Shown here one piece after another: positions 14,965-23,387 of a stretch of DNA of 64,000 bases. The notes below the pieces were generated by a model that did no database searches, was not told the origin of the DNA, and was given only the letters and a program-made list of their open reading frames with translations. The position numbers and the translations under genes are program-made. This stretch comes from Candidatus Merdivicinus intestinigallinarum (lineage in GTDB: Bacteria; Bacillota; Clostridia; Oscillospirales; Ruminococcaceae), in NCBI GenBank assembly GCA_018713335.1, contig DVOW01000025.1:110457-174456 (forward strand), read 5' to 3'. Positions within the stretch are counted from its first letter, which is position 1, and each line of letters opens with the position of its first letter.

Positions 14965-15289
14965 CGGGCGGCGAGCCGCCGCGGGCAATTCGCCGCGGCC
15001 GCACAGCGGCGCACCAACTGCATAAACCGCTGTGACCAGCGACAGCGGCTCGGGCTGTTGTCTTCTATCGTTGTAGGGGCGAATTGTGTTCGCCCGCGCG
15101 GCGTTTCAGGAAATTCGGCGGGCGGGGAGACCCCGCCCCTACAAATATCCCCAAAACCTTCCGGGAAAATTGTAGGGGCCGGGTTTCCCGGCCCGCGATT
15201 TTTGCAGACATAACAACGGGCGAACACAGTTCGCCCCTACAGCAAAATATTCCAGATAATTTGTAGGGGCGGCCATTGGCCGCCCGTTA
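14965..15289 (+). repeat. Second GTAGGGGC hairpin array
   Basis: Starts with GCGGCGAGCCGCCGC, then GGCCGCACAGCGGCGCACC and a near duplicate of the array at 14335-14530. Hairpins here are GGGCGAA/TTCGCCC, GGGCGGGG/CCCCGCCC (15120-15138), GGGCCGGG/CCCGGCCC (15176-15194), GGGCGAAC/GTTCGCCC and GGGCGGCC/GGCCGCCC. The linker CCAAAACCTTCCGGGAAAAT is identical to that of the first array. Ends directly at the stop of the RHH gene. Confidence 0.85.
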
Positions 15290-15499
15290 TTATTTTTCCT
15301 TATATTCCGGTTCTTTCTGAACTTCCAGGTTTTCCAAAGCGAATTCTACACACATTACCAATAATTCATTTCTTGTCCTTCCTGTTGCGGAAGATACCTT
15401 ATCTAATTCTTTTACAAGGTGGTCTGGAAGTCTTGCGGAAACAACCGTTGTTTTTCCATAAGGAGCCTTTTTAGGGTATACAATAAACTTTTTATCCAA
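15290..15499 (-). CDS. Ribbon-helix-helix regulator (CopG/Arc-like)
   Basis: A 69-residue protein: an N-terminal basic arm (MDKKFIVYPKKAPYGKTT), then strand TTVVSARLP, helix A DHLVKELDKVSSATG, the turn RTRNELLVM and helix B CVEFALENLEV, followed by an acidic/lysine tail. This is the ribbon-helix-helix fold; R-T-R-N-E matches the start of helix B in CopG-like proteins. The start is TTG 15499, set by GAGGTGAT six bases before it. It is AT-rich relative to its neighbours and divergent from the gene at 15629, with a TTGTAGT/ACTACAA inverted repeat between them, the probable operator. It could be an antitoxin or simple autorepressor. Confidence 0.75.
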   Translation of the reverse strand: MDKKFIVYPKKAPYGKTTVVSARLPDHLVKELDKVSSATGRTRNELLVMCVEFALENLEVQKEPEYKEK

Positions 15500-15534
15500 T
15501 GTCGATCACCTCGTAATCTATTTTAACCACATTT

Positions 15535-15556
15535 TTGTAGTATTAAAAGACTACAA
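15535..15556. promoter_or_regulatory. Inverted-repeat operator between divergent genes
   Basis: TTGTAGT (15535-15541) and ACTACAA (15550-15556), 8-base spacer. It lies just upstream of the plus-strand -35 and over the probable minus-strand promoter (TTGTCA with an AATACT-like -10). TTGTA/TACAA words recur at 15591 and 15609. Confidence 0.6.
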
Positions 15557-15559
15557 TAG

Positions 15560-15588
15560 TTGACAATAAAAATACAAAATGATATAAT
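15560..15588 (+). promoter_or_regulatory. Sigma A promoter of the 15629 gene
   Basis: TTGACA at 15560-15565 and TATAAT at 15583-15588, spacer 17 bases; an excellent promoter next to the inverted repeat at 15535-15556. Confidence 0.85.
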
Positions 15589-15628
15589 GTTGTAATAGAG
15601 ATTGAAAATTGTATAAAGGAGGATCTAT

Positions 15629-15964
15629 ATGGCTGATTTTTCAAAATACACGGATATGCCCCTGGCGGCGGCCGCGGCGGAATTCGCCATGGAGGAATAC
15701 GACCCGGAAAACCCGGTCATGCCGGAATGCCCCTTTGTGACCAGCTTTTTCCAGGAAGGCAGCTTCTGCGACGAGTGCTATGCCAAGGCTTATGAGGCGA
15801 GAAAACAGCTTCTCGATTTGCTTTCTGTCGTAAATTCCGAAATTCTTTCCGCGCAGACGGAGAATCAGTTGGACAGAACGATTCAGCCCTTTATGGAAAT
15901 GGCGGAATATATCGCCATGAAAATGTTTGAGGCGGGCTGGAAAGCCGCGAAAGCTGAAAAATAA
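15629..15964 (+). CDS. Conserved-looking hypothetical protein, 111 residues
   Basis: I do not recognise a family. It is acidic at the N-terminus (EFAMEEYDPENPVMPECP), has cysteines at PECP and FCDECYAK, which could be a small metal site (C-x17-C-x2-C), and then a long helical half (AYEARKQLLDLLSVVNSEIL, QLDRTIQPFMEMAEYIAMKM). No signal peptide or membrane span. AAAGGAGG precedes the ATG. The first half of the gene is GC-rich like the core genome while the promoter region is AT-rich. It is divergent from an RHH regulator and shares an operator region with it, so the RHH protein probably controls it. The infC promoter follows only 11 bases after its stop. Confidence 0.7.
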   Translation: MADFSKYTDMPLAAAAAEFAMEEYDPENPVMPECPFVTSFFQEGSFCDECYAKAYEARKQLLDLLSVVNSEILSAQTENQLDRTIQPFMEMAEYIAMKMFEAGWKAAKAEK

Positions 15965-15974
15965 AAAATACCTC

Positions 15975-16003
15975 TTGACAAAAGGAAATGGGTGTGCTAA
16001 ACT
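15975..16003 (+). promoter_or_regulatory. Promoter of infC-rpmI-rplT
   Basis: TTGACA at 15975-15980, TAAACT at 15998-16003, 17-base spacer. Predicted start about 16010. Confidence 0.8.
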
Positions 16004-16009
16004 ATATAG

Positions 16010-16135
16010 GAAACAAACAAGTGGAACAATCCGTTCTCACCCTTCGCCTTTTGTGTTAGATGGGTCGAATACCGATGAAAACCGGCTGTTACTGGCGGTT
16101 CTTGTGGGCATGGACGGATTCGTCCATGCCTTTTT
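16010..16135 (+). ncRNA. infC leader with intrinsic attenuator (L20-leader type)
   Basis: About 150 bases separate the promoter from infC. The leader ends in a strong terminator: GGCATGGACG pairs with CGTCCATGCC over GATT (16107-16130), followed by TTTTTGATTT. In Firmicutes this operon is controlled by L20 binding to its leader and promoting termination; position and terminator fit that. I could not verify the L20-binding fold by eye, so the class is inferred from context. Confidence 0.7.
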
Positions 16136-16161
16136 GATTTGGGTACTGGAGGTGCTTTACC

Positions 16162-16680
16162 ATTAGCAAAAAAGACTCGCTCATCAATGAAGAAATCCGT
16201 GAAAAGGAAGTCCGCGTAATTGATGCGGACGGCAGCCAGCTGGGCATCATGCCGACACGGCAGGCCCTCTCTCTGGCAATCGAAAAGGGCTTGGACCTGG
16301 TCGATATCGCGCCCCAGGCTACCCCCCATGTCTGCCGGATCATGGATTACAACAAATTCCGCTATGAGCAGGCCAAACGGGAAAAGGAAGCCCGGAAAAA
16401 CCAGAAAACCGTGGACATTAAAGAAGTGCGGATGTCTATGAACATCGACACCCACGACTTTGAAACCAAAGCCAACCAGGCGATCAAATTCCTGAAGGGC
16501 GGCGACAAGGTGAAGGTATCCGTCCGGTTCCGCGGCCGCGAGATGGCCCACACGGATCTTGGCCGGGCGCTGCTGGACCGCTTTAAAGACGCATGCGCGG
16601 AAGTTGGCGTCATTGATAAGCCTGCGAAAATGGAAGGCAGAAGCATGGCCATGTTTATTTCGCCCAAACCCGCCAAGTAA
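16162..16680 (+). CDS. infC: Translation initiation factor IF-3
   Basis: 172 residues. The protein reads SKKDSLINEEIREKEVRVID, then ADGSQLGIMPTRQALSLAIE, DLVDIAPQATPHVCRIMDYN and the C-terminal domain with FETKANQAIKFLKGGDKVKV, SVRFRGREMAH and GRSMAMFISPKPAK. The start codon is the rare ATT at 16162, seven bases after GGAGGTG. Starting at the first ATG (16249) would remove the strand SKKDSLINEEIREKEVRVID of the N-terminal domain. AUU initiation is known for infC and lets IF-3, which discriminates against such codons, limit its own synthesis. First gene of infC-rpmI-rplT. Confidence 0.96.
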   Translation: MSKKDSLINEEIREKEVRVIDADGSQLGIMPTRQALSLAIEKGLDLVDIAPQATPHVCRIMDYNKFRYEQAKREKEARKNQKTVDIKEVRMSMNIDTHDFETKANQAIKFLKGGDKVKVSVRFRGREMAHTDLGRALLDRFKDACAEVGVIDKPAKMEGRSMAMFISPKPAK

Positions 16681-16728
16681 TGGCGGCGGTCCCAGAATCG
16701 TTTAAAAATCACAAGGAGGATTTCCGAT

Positions 16729-16926
16729 ATGCCTAAGATTAAAACTCACAGCGCTTCTAAAAAGCGTTACAGCCTGACCAAAAACGGCCTTGTTAAGCAC
16801 GGCCATATGGGCAAACGCCACATTCTGACCAAGAAGAGCACCAAGCGCAAACGCAATCTGCGCAAGGGCGCTTATGTGGATAAGACCTGCACCGCAGCCA
16901 TCAAGAAGCTGCTGCCTTACGCATAA
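16729..16926 (+). CDS. rpmI: 50S ribosomal protein L35
   Basis: 65 residues beginning [20 protein letters not shown] and continuing [20 protein letters not shown], highly basic, standard L35 length and sequence. AAGGAGG precedes the ATG. It sits 48 bases after infC and 55 bases before rplT, the usual gene order. It is a structural component of the large subunit. Confidence 0.97.
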   Translation: MPKIKTHSASKKRYSLTKNGLVKHGHMGKRHILTKKSTKRKRNLRKGAYVDKTCTAAIKKLLPYA

Positions 16927-16981
16927 GGACTGAAAATTAGAAGAAGTATCAAGGACACAAGATTTTTGGAGGTAACAGACT

Positions 16982-17335
16982 ATGGCTCGTGTAAAGGGCG
17001 CAATGATGACCCGCAAGAGAAGAAATAAAATCCTGAAGCTGGCCAAGGGCTACTGGGGCAGCAAGAGCAAACACTTTAAGATGGCCAAACAGGCCGCGAT
17101 GAAATCCGGCCAGTACGCTTTCATCGGCCGCCGCCAGAAAAAACGCGAATTCCGCCAGCTGTGGATCGCCCGTATTTCCGCCGCCTGCAAGGCAAACGGC
17201 ATGAATTACTCCCAGTTCATGAACGGCCTGAAAAAATCCGGCAGCACTTTGAACCGCAAAATGCTTTCCGAGATCGCCATTCATGACGCCGCCGCTTTCA
17301 CCGCGCTGGTTGAGCAGGCAAAAAAAGCTTTATAA
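16982..17335 (+). CDS. rplT: 50S ribosomal protein L20
   Basis: 117 residues starting [20 protein letters not shown] with [40 protein letters not shown] and [15 protein letters not shown], all classic L20. It is an early-assembly rRNA-binding protein of the large subunit and, in Firmicutes, the repressor of its own operon through the leader. TTGGAGGTAACAGACT precedes the ATG. Confidence 0.97.
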   Translation: MARVKGAMMTRKRRNKILKLAKGYWGSKSKHFKMAKQAAMKSGQYAFIGRRQKKREFRQLWIARISAACKANGMNYSQFMNGLKKSGSTLNRKMLSEIAIHDAAAFTALVEQAKKAL

Positions 17336-17349
17336 TTTGCTGAATGTCA

Positions 17350-17381
17350 CGCCCCCGGTATGCAGAATGCCTGGGGCGTTT
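17350..17381 (+). terminator. Terminator-like hairpin after rplT
   Basis: CGCCCCCGG pairs with CCTGGGGCG around ATGCAGAATG-type loop bases, followed by only TTTG. A strong stem with a weak T-tract. Confidence 0.5.
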
Positions 17382-17467
17382 GCCGTCTTTGGCCAGAATA
17401 CCCGGCGCAGATGCAAGGGCTTTGCGGGAAAAAGCCTTTGCACTTGCGGCCAGAAATGAGGTACCAG

Positions 17468-18250
17468 ATGGAAAAAATCGAATCCCGGGACAACGGCCGG
17501 GTGAAGGAATACGCAAAAATTGCTTCCTCCCGGAAACAGCGGGAGGAAAGCGGGCTGTTTGCCATTGAGGGGATCAAGCTGCTGGGGGAGGCCCTGCGCT
17601 GCGGGATTGAGGTGGAGCAGGTCTTTGTCACCGCCCAGTGCTTCAAATCCCACGGGGAACTGGCTCCCATGCTGGAAAAATGCCCCCGGGTCTTTGAGAT
17701 TTCCGGCGCTGTGGAGGGTAAAATTTCCCAGTCCCAATCCCCCCAGGGGGTGTATGCCCTTTGCAAAAGGCTTGACAAACGGGAAAACATGGTTAAAATA
17801 GACAGTAACGGCAGTTACCTGGCCCTGTGGGATTTGCAGGACCCCGGAAACGTTGGGACCATCCTCCGGGGCGCCGACGCCATGGGCCTGTCCGGCGTCA
17901 TTTTGAGCCGGAGCTGCTGCGATTTGTACAATCTGAAAACCATCCGCGCCGCCATGGGCTCCCTGTTCCGGGTGCCGGTGCTGGTGACGGATTTGGAACA
18001 CTTCCTGCGGGAATCGGGGCTTAAGTCCTATGCCGCCGTGGTTTCGCCGGACGCCCAAAACGCCGCCGGGATGGATTTTTCCGGGGCGGTGGTGGTCATC
18101 GGCAACGAGGGCAACGGCCTTTCAGAGGAGCAGGCGGCGACCTGCGACACCCCCATCACCATCCCCATGCGGGGAAACGCGGAGTCCTTGAACGCCGCTA
18201 TGGCGGCTACCATTTTTATGTGGGAAATGGCCCGCGGGAAGATTATTTAA
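17468..18250 (+). CDS. TrmH/SpoU family RNA 2'-O-methyltransferase
   Basis: 260 residues. A short N-terminal substrate-binding domain (ESRDNGRVKEYAKIASSRKQ, FAIEGIKLLGEAL) precedes the SPOUT knot domain. SPOUT motifs are clear: LWDLQDPGNVGTILRGADAM (motif 1, with the N-x3-R signature), VVVIGNEGNGLS (motif 2) and ITIPMRGNAESLNAAMAATI (motif 3). It methylates a ribose in rRNA or tRNA using S-adenosylmethionine; the exact site (RlmB-like or another 23S position) cannot be told. ATG 17468 lies five bases after ATGAGGT; upstream in-frame sequence overlaps the hairpin. luxS, which recycles the SAM by-product, follows 12 bases later. Confidence 0.9.
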   Translation: MEKIESRDNGRVKEYAKIASSRKQREESGLFAIEGIKLLGEALRCGIEVEQVFVTAQCFKSHGELAPMLEKCPRVFEISGAVEGKISQSQSPQGVYALCKRLDKRENMVKIDSNGSYLALWDLQDPGNVGTILRGADAMGLSGVILSRSCCDLYNLKTIRAAMGSLFRVPVLVTDLEHFLRESGLKSYAAVVSPDAQNAAGMDFSGAVVVIGNEGNGLSEEQAATCDTPITIPMRGNAESLNAAMAATIFMWEMARGKII

Positions 18251-18262
18251 GGAGGGAACCGG

Positions 18263-18724
18263 ATGAAACGCATTGAGAGCTTCTGCGTCAACCACGATTT
18301 GCTGACCCCCGGCCTGTACCTGTCCCGGGTGGACGGGGACGCCGTCACCTACGATCTGCGGATGGTGACGCCAAACGCTGGAACTTATCTGGAAAATGAT
18401 GGCATCCATACTTTTGAGCATTTGTTCGCCACCTTCGTCCGCAACACGGAGTATTCGGACCGGGTGATCTATGTGGGGCCCATGGGCTGCCGCACCGGGT
18501 TTTATTTTGTGGTGCGGGACAGCATTTCAAAGGAAGAAGTCATTGCCCTGCTGCAAAAGACTATGGAGTTTATCGCCCGTTATGAGGGGGAAATCCCCGG
18601 TGCTTCCCGGATCGAGTGCGGCAACTATTTAGACCACAGCCTGGAAAAGGCCAAAGGGTACGCCGCCTCCATGGCTTCGGTGCTGGAAGGCTGGACGCCG
18701 GAGAAAATGGCATACCCGGCCTGA
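18263..18724 (+). CDS. luxS: S-ribosylhomocysteine lyase (AI-2 synthase)
   Basis: 153 residues. It cleaves S-ribosylhomocysteine to homocysteine and the AI-2 precursor DPD in the activated methyl cycle. Metal ligands are visible in IHTFEHLFAT (His49, His53) and SRIECGNY (Cys119); GPMGCRTGFY holds the conserved catalytic Cys76, and Glu52 is the second general base. Length matches LuxS (about 157). AAGGAGGG precedes the ATG. It sits directly after a SAM-dependent methyltransferase gene, 12 bases away, and just before dprA, so probably in one transcript. A Pfs nucleosidase is not in this window. Confidence 0.95.
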   Translation: MKRIESFCVNHDLLTPGLYLSRVDGDAVTYDLRMVTPNAGTYLENDGIHTFEHLFATFVRNTEYSDRVIYVGPMGCRTGFYFVVRDSISKEEVIALLQKTMEFIARYEGEIPGASRIECGNYLDHSLEKAKGYAASMASVLEGWTPEKMAYPA

Positions 18725-18748
18725 CTTTTGGGAGAAAGGATGAGGCAG

Positions 18749-19957
18749 ATGGAGGACGCGCTCCGGTACTGGGTGTGGCTTTCCCAGTGTTTCCCATGCG
18801 GCAGCGATAAACCCTGTGAGCTTCTGGAAAAGGGTGCGGCCCCGGAGGAGCTTTTTCAAAAGGGAAGGGAGTTCCGGGCGTCTTTGGGAGTATTGCAGCC
18901 CAGGGAGCTGAACCGGATGGACGCTGTATCTTTGGAAGTGGCGGACCTGATTTTGCGAAAGTGCCGGGAGGAAAACATCTGGGTTCTGACCCTGGAGGAC
19001 GAGCTTTACCCGGAAGCCCTGCGCCACATCTACGGCGCACCCATTGTATTATATGGAAAGGGACGGAAGGAAGCTTTGTGCGGAACGCCATGCCTGACGG
19101 TGGTGGGGACCCGGAAGTGCAGTGAATACGCCAAATCCGCCGCTGCCAACATCAGCTACCGCCTTTCCAAAGGGGGAATCACCATCGTCAGCGGCTGCGC
19201 CGTTGGCATTGACGAATACGCCCACCGGGGCGCGGTGAAAGCCGGCGGGTGCAGCATCGGCGTCATGGGCTGCGGCCTGGATGTGGATTACCCTGCGCCA
19301 AACCGGGAGCTGAAGGAATATATGCTGCTGCGGGGCGGCGCGCTGATTTCCGAATATCCGCCGGGGACGCCGGCTTTGGGCCGGAATTTCCCCGTCCGCA
19401 ACCGGATCCTGTCGGCCTTGTCCGACGGGGTGTTCGTAGTGCAGGCCCCGGAGCGCAGCGGGTCCCTGATTACGGCGGAGCTGGCGGTGGAACAGGGGAA
19501 AACGGTCTTCTGCCTGCCGCCCTGCAATATTTTCGACCCCCTTTACATGGGCGTGGTGCCCTTTCTGCGGGACGGCGCCAAGGCCGTTTATTCCGCAGAG
19601 GACATTTTGGAGGAATATGAAGCCCAATGGGGGGATAAGATAAACCGAAAGGCCGCCCTGGGGAAGCTGGTTTCCCGGGGGGAACAGGGTCCATCCCCGC
19701 TGAAGCCTTCCGCGGAAGTGGAACGGAAGGTGGCGGAAGAACCCCATTACCAGCCTTCCCGGGAAACACGGCCGGCCGAGCCGGTCCCCGAGGAACTGCA
19801 AGAGATTTACCGCCTGCTGGCAAAGGAGCCCCGCCCTATGGACGGGATCATCCGGGAAAGCGGGAAAAAGCCCCAGGAAGTCCTGGCCGCCTTGACGGAA
19901 CTGGAACTTTTGGGGCTCGTTCAGGCCTATCCGGGCCGCCGGTATGGGCAGGCGTGA
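18749..19957 (+). CDS. dprA: DNA processing protein DprA/Smf
   Basis: About 402 residues. The Rossmann-like DprA domain spans roughly residues 85-295: LTVVGTRKCSEYAKSAAANI, IVSGCAVGIDEYAHRGAVKA, GVMGCGLDVDYPAPN, ISEYPPGTPALGRNFPVRNR and SGSLITAELAVEQGKTVFCL. A C-terminal winged-helix follows (LQEIYRLLAKEPRPMDGIIR). The protein loads RecA onto incoming single-stranded DNA during transformation. Start choice: TTG 18728 and ATG 18740 are too close to GGAGAAAGG, while ATG 18749 is 9 bases away and gives the usual MEDALRYWVWLSQ start. It is followed 18 bases later by topA, a common dprA-topA-trmFO order in Firmicutes. Confidence 0.93.
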   Translation: MEDALRYWVWLSQCFPCGSDKPCELLEKGAAPEELFQKGREFRASLGVLQPRELNRMDAVSLEVADLILRKCREENIWVLTLEDELYPEALRHIYGAPIVLYGKGRKEALCGTPCLTVVGTRKCSEYAKSAAANISYRLSKGGITIVSGCAVGIDEYAHRGAVKAGGCSIGVMGCGLDVDYPAPNRELKEYMLLRGGALISEYPPGTPALGRNFPVRNRILSALSDGVFVVQAPERSGSLITAELAVEQGKTVFCLPPCNIFDPLYMGVVPFLRDGAKAVYSAEDILEEYEAQWGDKINRKAALGKLVSRGEQGPSPLKPSAEVERKVAEEPHYQPSRETRPAEPVPEELQEIYRLLAKEPRPMDGIIRESGKKPQEVLAALTELELLGLVQAYPGRRYGQA

Positions 19958-19975
19958 CAATAGAGGAGGAAAAGC

Positions 19976-22066
19976 ATGGCAAACCTTGTGATCGTGGAGT
20001 CGCCCACCAAGACCAAGAGTATTAAAAAATATTTGGGCCGCAATTATCAGGTGGTGGCGTCCAAGGGGCACGTCCGCGACCTGCCCAAATCCACCCTGGG
20101 GGTGGACGTGGACAACGATTTCGAGCCCCGTTATATCAACATCCGCAAGCAGTCCGACATTATCAAAATGCTCCGGGCCGAGGCAAAGGGCAAGGATAAA
20201 ATCTATCTGGCAACCGACCCGGACCGGGAAGGCGAGGCCATTTCCTGGCACCTGGCCCACATTTTAAAGCTGGACCCGGAAAAGGTGGACCGGGTCACCT
20301 TCAGCGAGATCACCAAAAACGGCATCAAAGAGGGCATGGCCCATCCCCGGAAGATCGACATGGACCTGGTCAACGCTCAGCAGGCCCGCCGGATTTTAGA
20401 CCGGCTGGTGGGGTATAAGATCAGCCCCTTCCTTTGGAAAAAGGTCCAGCCCAATTTAAGCGCCGGGCGGGTGCAGTCGGTGGCCGTCCGCATTATCGTG
20501 GACCGGGAAAAGGAAATCGAGGCCTTTGTGCCGGAGGAGTACTGGACCATCGACGCCAAATTCCTGGCCGCCTCCTCCAAAAAGCCCTTCGCCGCCAAAT
20601 TCTACGGCAAGGACGGCAAGAAAATGGAGCTGAAAACCAAAGAGGACGCCGACGCGGTGCTGGCGGACTTAAAAGGCGCGGAATACCTGGTCAGCGGTAT
20701 CAAAAAGGGGGTCCGGAAAAAATCCCCGGCGCCGCCCTTTACCACCTCCACCCTCCAGCAGGAGGCTTCCCGGAAGCTGGGGTTCCGTTCCCAGCGGACC
20801 ATGAAGGCCGCCCAGGAGCTTTACGAGGGCGTGGAGCTGCCCAAGCTGGGGGCCGTGGGTCTCATTACCTATATGCGTACCGACTCTTTGCGGATTTCCG
20901 ACGAGGCCAGGGACGCCGCCGCCGCTTATATCGGGGAAAAATACGGCAAAAAGTACCTGCCCGAATCCCCCCGGGTCTATAAAACCAAAAACAGCGCCCA
21001 GGACGCCCACGAGGCCATCCGCCCCACCATGGCGGACCTTTCCCCGGATCAGGTGAAGGAAAGCCTCACCGGCGACCAATATAAGCTCTATAAGCTCATT
21101 TGGGAGCGCTTTATCGCCAGCCAGATGGCAAACGCCGAGTACGACACCGTTTCCGCCGATATTTCCGCCAAAGACTACCTCTTTAAAGCCAGCGGCTTTT
21201 CCGTCAAATTTGACGGCTTTACCGTCCTTTATGAGGAAGGCAAAGATGGGGACGAGGAAAAGGAAGGGGTGCTGCCGCCTTTGGAAAAAGGCGACCCCCT
21301 GACCCTAAAGGACCTGGCGGGCAGCCAGCATTTCACTCAGCCGCCCCCACGGTTCACCGAGGCTTCCCTCATTAAATTCCTGGAGGAGCACGGCATCGGC
21401 CGGCCCTCCACTTACGCCCCCACCATCACCACCATCACCAAGCGGGGCTATGTGGAAATGGAGGGCAAGCAGTTAAAGCCCACCCAGCTGGGGGAGATCA
21501 CCACCCAGCTCATGGAGGAGCATTTCGCCTCCATCGTGGACGAGGCCTTTACCGCCCACATGGAAAGCGACCTGGATCTGGTGGAGGAGGGCAAAAAGCC
21601 CTGGGTGGAAGTCCTGCGGGAATTTTACGGGGACTTCTCCAAGACCCTGGAAAAGGCCGAGGAGGAAATGAAGGACGTGAAGATGAAGGTCCCCGACGAG
21701 GTGACCGACGTTATCTGCGAAAAATGCGGCCGCAATATGGTCATTAAAACCGGCCGCTACGGCAAATTCTTAGCCTGCCCCGGATTCCCGGAATGCCGCA
21801 ACACCAAGCGCATCGCCGTGGAAATGCCCGGCGAGTGCCCCAAATGCGGCGGCAAGATTTTGGAGAAGAAATCCAAGCGGGGCAAGAAATTCTACGGCTG
21901 CGAGCACAACCCCGACTGCGATTTCCTTTCCTGGGACCCGCCAATCGAGGAAAAATGCCCCCAGTGCGGCAAAACCCTTTTGAAAAAATCCGGCCGGGGC
22001 GCGCGGATTTACTGCTCCAACCCCGACTGCGGCTACCAGCGGGCTGTGGAGAAAGAAACCAACTGA
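19976..22066 (+). CDS. topA: DNA topoisomerase I (type IA)
   Basis: 696 residues. TOPRIM domain at the N-terminus: LVIVESPTKTKSIKKYLG and TDPDREGEAISWHL. The catalytic tyrosine is Tyr299 in LITYMRTDSLRIS. The C-terminus has three four-cysteine zinc fingers: CEKCGRNM...CPGFPEC, CPKCGGKI...CEHNPDC and CPQCGKTL...CSNPDC. The enzyme relaxes negative supercoils by nicking one strand and passing the other. Length and domain order are those of Firmicutes TopA. GAGGAAAAGC precedes the ATG. It lies between dprA and trmFO. Confidence 0.97.
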   Translation: MANLVIVESPTKTKSIKKYLGRNYQVVASKGHVRDLPKSTLGVDVDNDFEPRYINIRKQSDIIKMLRAEAKGKDKIYLATDPDREGEAISWHLAHILKLDPEKVDRVTFSEITKNGIKEGMAHPRKIDMDLVNAQQARRILDRLVGYKISPFLWKKVQPNLSAGRVQSVAVRIIVDREKEIEAFVPEEYWTIDAKFLAASSKKPFAAKFYGKDGKKMELKTKEDADAVLADLKGAEYLVSGIKKGVRKKSPAPPFTTSTLQQEASRKLGFRSQRTMKAAQELYEGVELPKLGAVGLITYMRTDSLRISDEARDAAAAYIGEKYGKKYLPESPRVYKTKNSAQDAHEAIRPTMADLSPDQVKESLTGDQYKLYKLIWERFIASQMANAEYDTVSADISAKDYLFKASGFSVKFDGFTVLYEEGKDGDEEKEGVLPPLEKGDPLTLKDLAGSQHFTQPPPRFTEASLIKFLEEHGIGRPSTYAPTITTITKRGYVEMEGKQLKPTQLGEITTQLMEEHFASIVDEAFTAHMESDLDLVEEGKKPWVEVLREFYGDFSKTLEKAEEEMKDVKMKVPDEVTDVICEKCGRNMVIKTGRYGKFLACPGFPECRNTKRIAVEMPGECPKCGGKILEKKSKRGKKFYGCEHNPDCDFLSWDPPIEEKCPQCGKTLLKKSGRGARIYCSNPDCGYQRAVEKETN

Positions 22067-22079
22067 GACAGGAGAATTT

Positions 22080-23387
22080 ATGAAAGCAACAGTCATCGGC
22101 GGCGGCCTGGCCGGGTGCGAGGCCGCTTATACCCTGGCCTGGTACGGCATTGAGGCGGAGCTTTGGGAGCAGAAGCCCGAACATTATTCCCCGGCCCACA
22201 AATACCCGGGGCTGGCGGAACTGGTCTGCTCCAATTCTTTAAAAGCCGCCCGGCTGGATTCCGCCTCCGGGATGCTCAAGGAGGAAATGCGCCGGCTGGG
22301 GTCCTTGATTGTCCCCTGCGCCGAAAAAACGGCGGTGGCGGCCGGCGGCGCATTGGCCGTGGACCGGGAGGCCTTTTCGGACGCGGTAACGGCGGCCATA
22401 CGGGAAAACCCTCTCATCCGCCTGGTGGAAAAGCAGGCGGACGCCATTCCGGAAGGCCCGGTGATCGTGGCCACAGGCCCTTTGACCAGCGGCGCCCTGG
22501 CGGAGGAAATCGTCCGGCTCACCGGGAGGACGGGATTGAGCTTTTTTGACGCGGCGGCCCCCATTGTCACCGACGAGAGCATCGACCATTCCATCGTTTT
22601 CGCCGCTTCCCGTTACGGCCGGGGCGAGGACGATTACTTAAACTGCCCCATGAACAAGGAGGAATACGAAGCCTTTTACGAAGCCCTGGTTTCCGCCGAA
22701 AGCGTGGAGCTCCACGCCTTTGAAAAGAAGGATTTCCGGGTGTACGAAGGCTGTATGCCGGTGGAAGTCATGGCCAAACGGGGGCCGGACACTATCCGGT
22801 TCGGGCCGTTGAAGCCTGTGGGCCTTAGAGATCCCCGCACCGGCCACCGTCCTTGGGCGGTGGTGCAGCTGCGGAAGGAAAACAACGCGGGAACCCTCTA
22901 TAACCTGGTGGGGTTCCAGACAAACCTCAAATGGGGGGAGCAGAAACGGGTCTTTTCCATGATCCCGGGCCTTGCAAACGCCGAGTTTGTCCGGTACGGG
23001 GTCATGCACCGGAACACTTTCTTAGATTCCCCCCGGCTTTTAGACCGGGAGTTCCGCTTGAAAAGCCGTCCCAGCATCCGCTTCGCCGGACAGATGACCG
23101 GCGTGGAAGGGTATGTGGAATCGGCGGCCAGCGGCCTTTTGGCCGGGCACCATTTGGCCCGGGAGCTTTTAGGACTTGCGCCCCTGCAATTGCCGGAGGA
23201 ATCCATGCTGGGGGCTCTCACCGGCCATGTGGTCAACGAAACCGGGGATTTCCAGCCCATGGGGGCCAATATGGGCATTTTGCCGCCTTTGGCGGAACCG
23301 GTCCGGGATAAGCGGCTCCGGTACCTGGCTTTGGCGGAACGGGGCGTTTCTGCCCTGGAAAAGGCCATCAAGGGGGCGGGCTTATGA
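22080..23387 (+). CDS. trmFO: Folate- and FAD-dependent tRNA (uracil-54) C5-methyltransferase
   Basis: 435 residues. It makes ribothymidine at position 54 of tRNA using methylenetetrahydrofolate. The N-terminal FAD motif is VIGGGLAGCEAAYTLA; the conserved LVCSNSLKAARLDSASGMLK holds the nucleophile region, with FGPLKPVGLRDPRTG and FAGQMTGVEGYVESAASGLL towards the end, all typical of TrmFO (formerly Gid). CAGGAG precedes the ATG 13 bases after topA. The stop overlaps the acetyltransferase start (ATGA). Confidence 0.95.
   Translation: MKATVIGGGLAGCEAAYTLAWYGIEAELWEQKPEHYSPAHKYPGLAELVCSNSLKAARLDSASGMLKEEMRRLGSLIVPCAEKTAVAAGGALAVDREAFSDAVTAAIRENPLIRLVEKQADAIPEGPVIVATGPLTSGALAEEIVRLTGRTGLSFFDAAAPIVTDESIDHSIVFAASRYGRGEDDYLNCPMNKEEYEAFYEALVSAESVELHAFEKKDFRVYEGCMPVEVMAKRGPDTIRFGPLKPVGLRDPRTGHRPWAVVQLRKENNAGTLYNLVGFQTNLKWGEQKRVFSMIPGLANAEFVRYGVMHRNTFLDSPRLLDREFRLKSRPSIRFAGQMTGVEGYVESAASGLLAGHHLARELLGLAPLQLPEESMLGALTGHVVNETGDFQPMGANMGILPPLAEPVRDKRLRYLALAERGVSALEKAIKGAGL

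Noticed and set aside
14326-15266. Small reading frames inside the GTAGGGGC arrays
   Set aside because: They are translations of repeat DNA with near-identical sequences in several places and no ribosome-binding sites.
14403-15289. CRISPR array
   Set aside because: Repeats differ in length and sequence, are palindromic throughout, and lack uniform spacers; no cas genes.
16249-16680. infC starting at ATG 16249
   Set aside because: It would remove the conserved first 29 residues of IF-3; ATT 16162 has an ideal ribosome-binding site.
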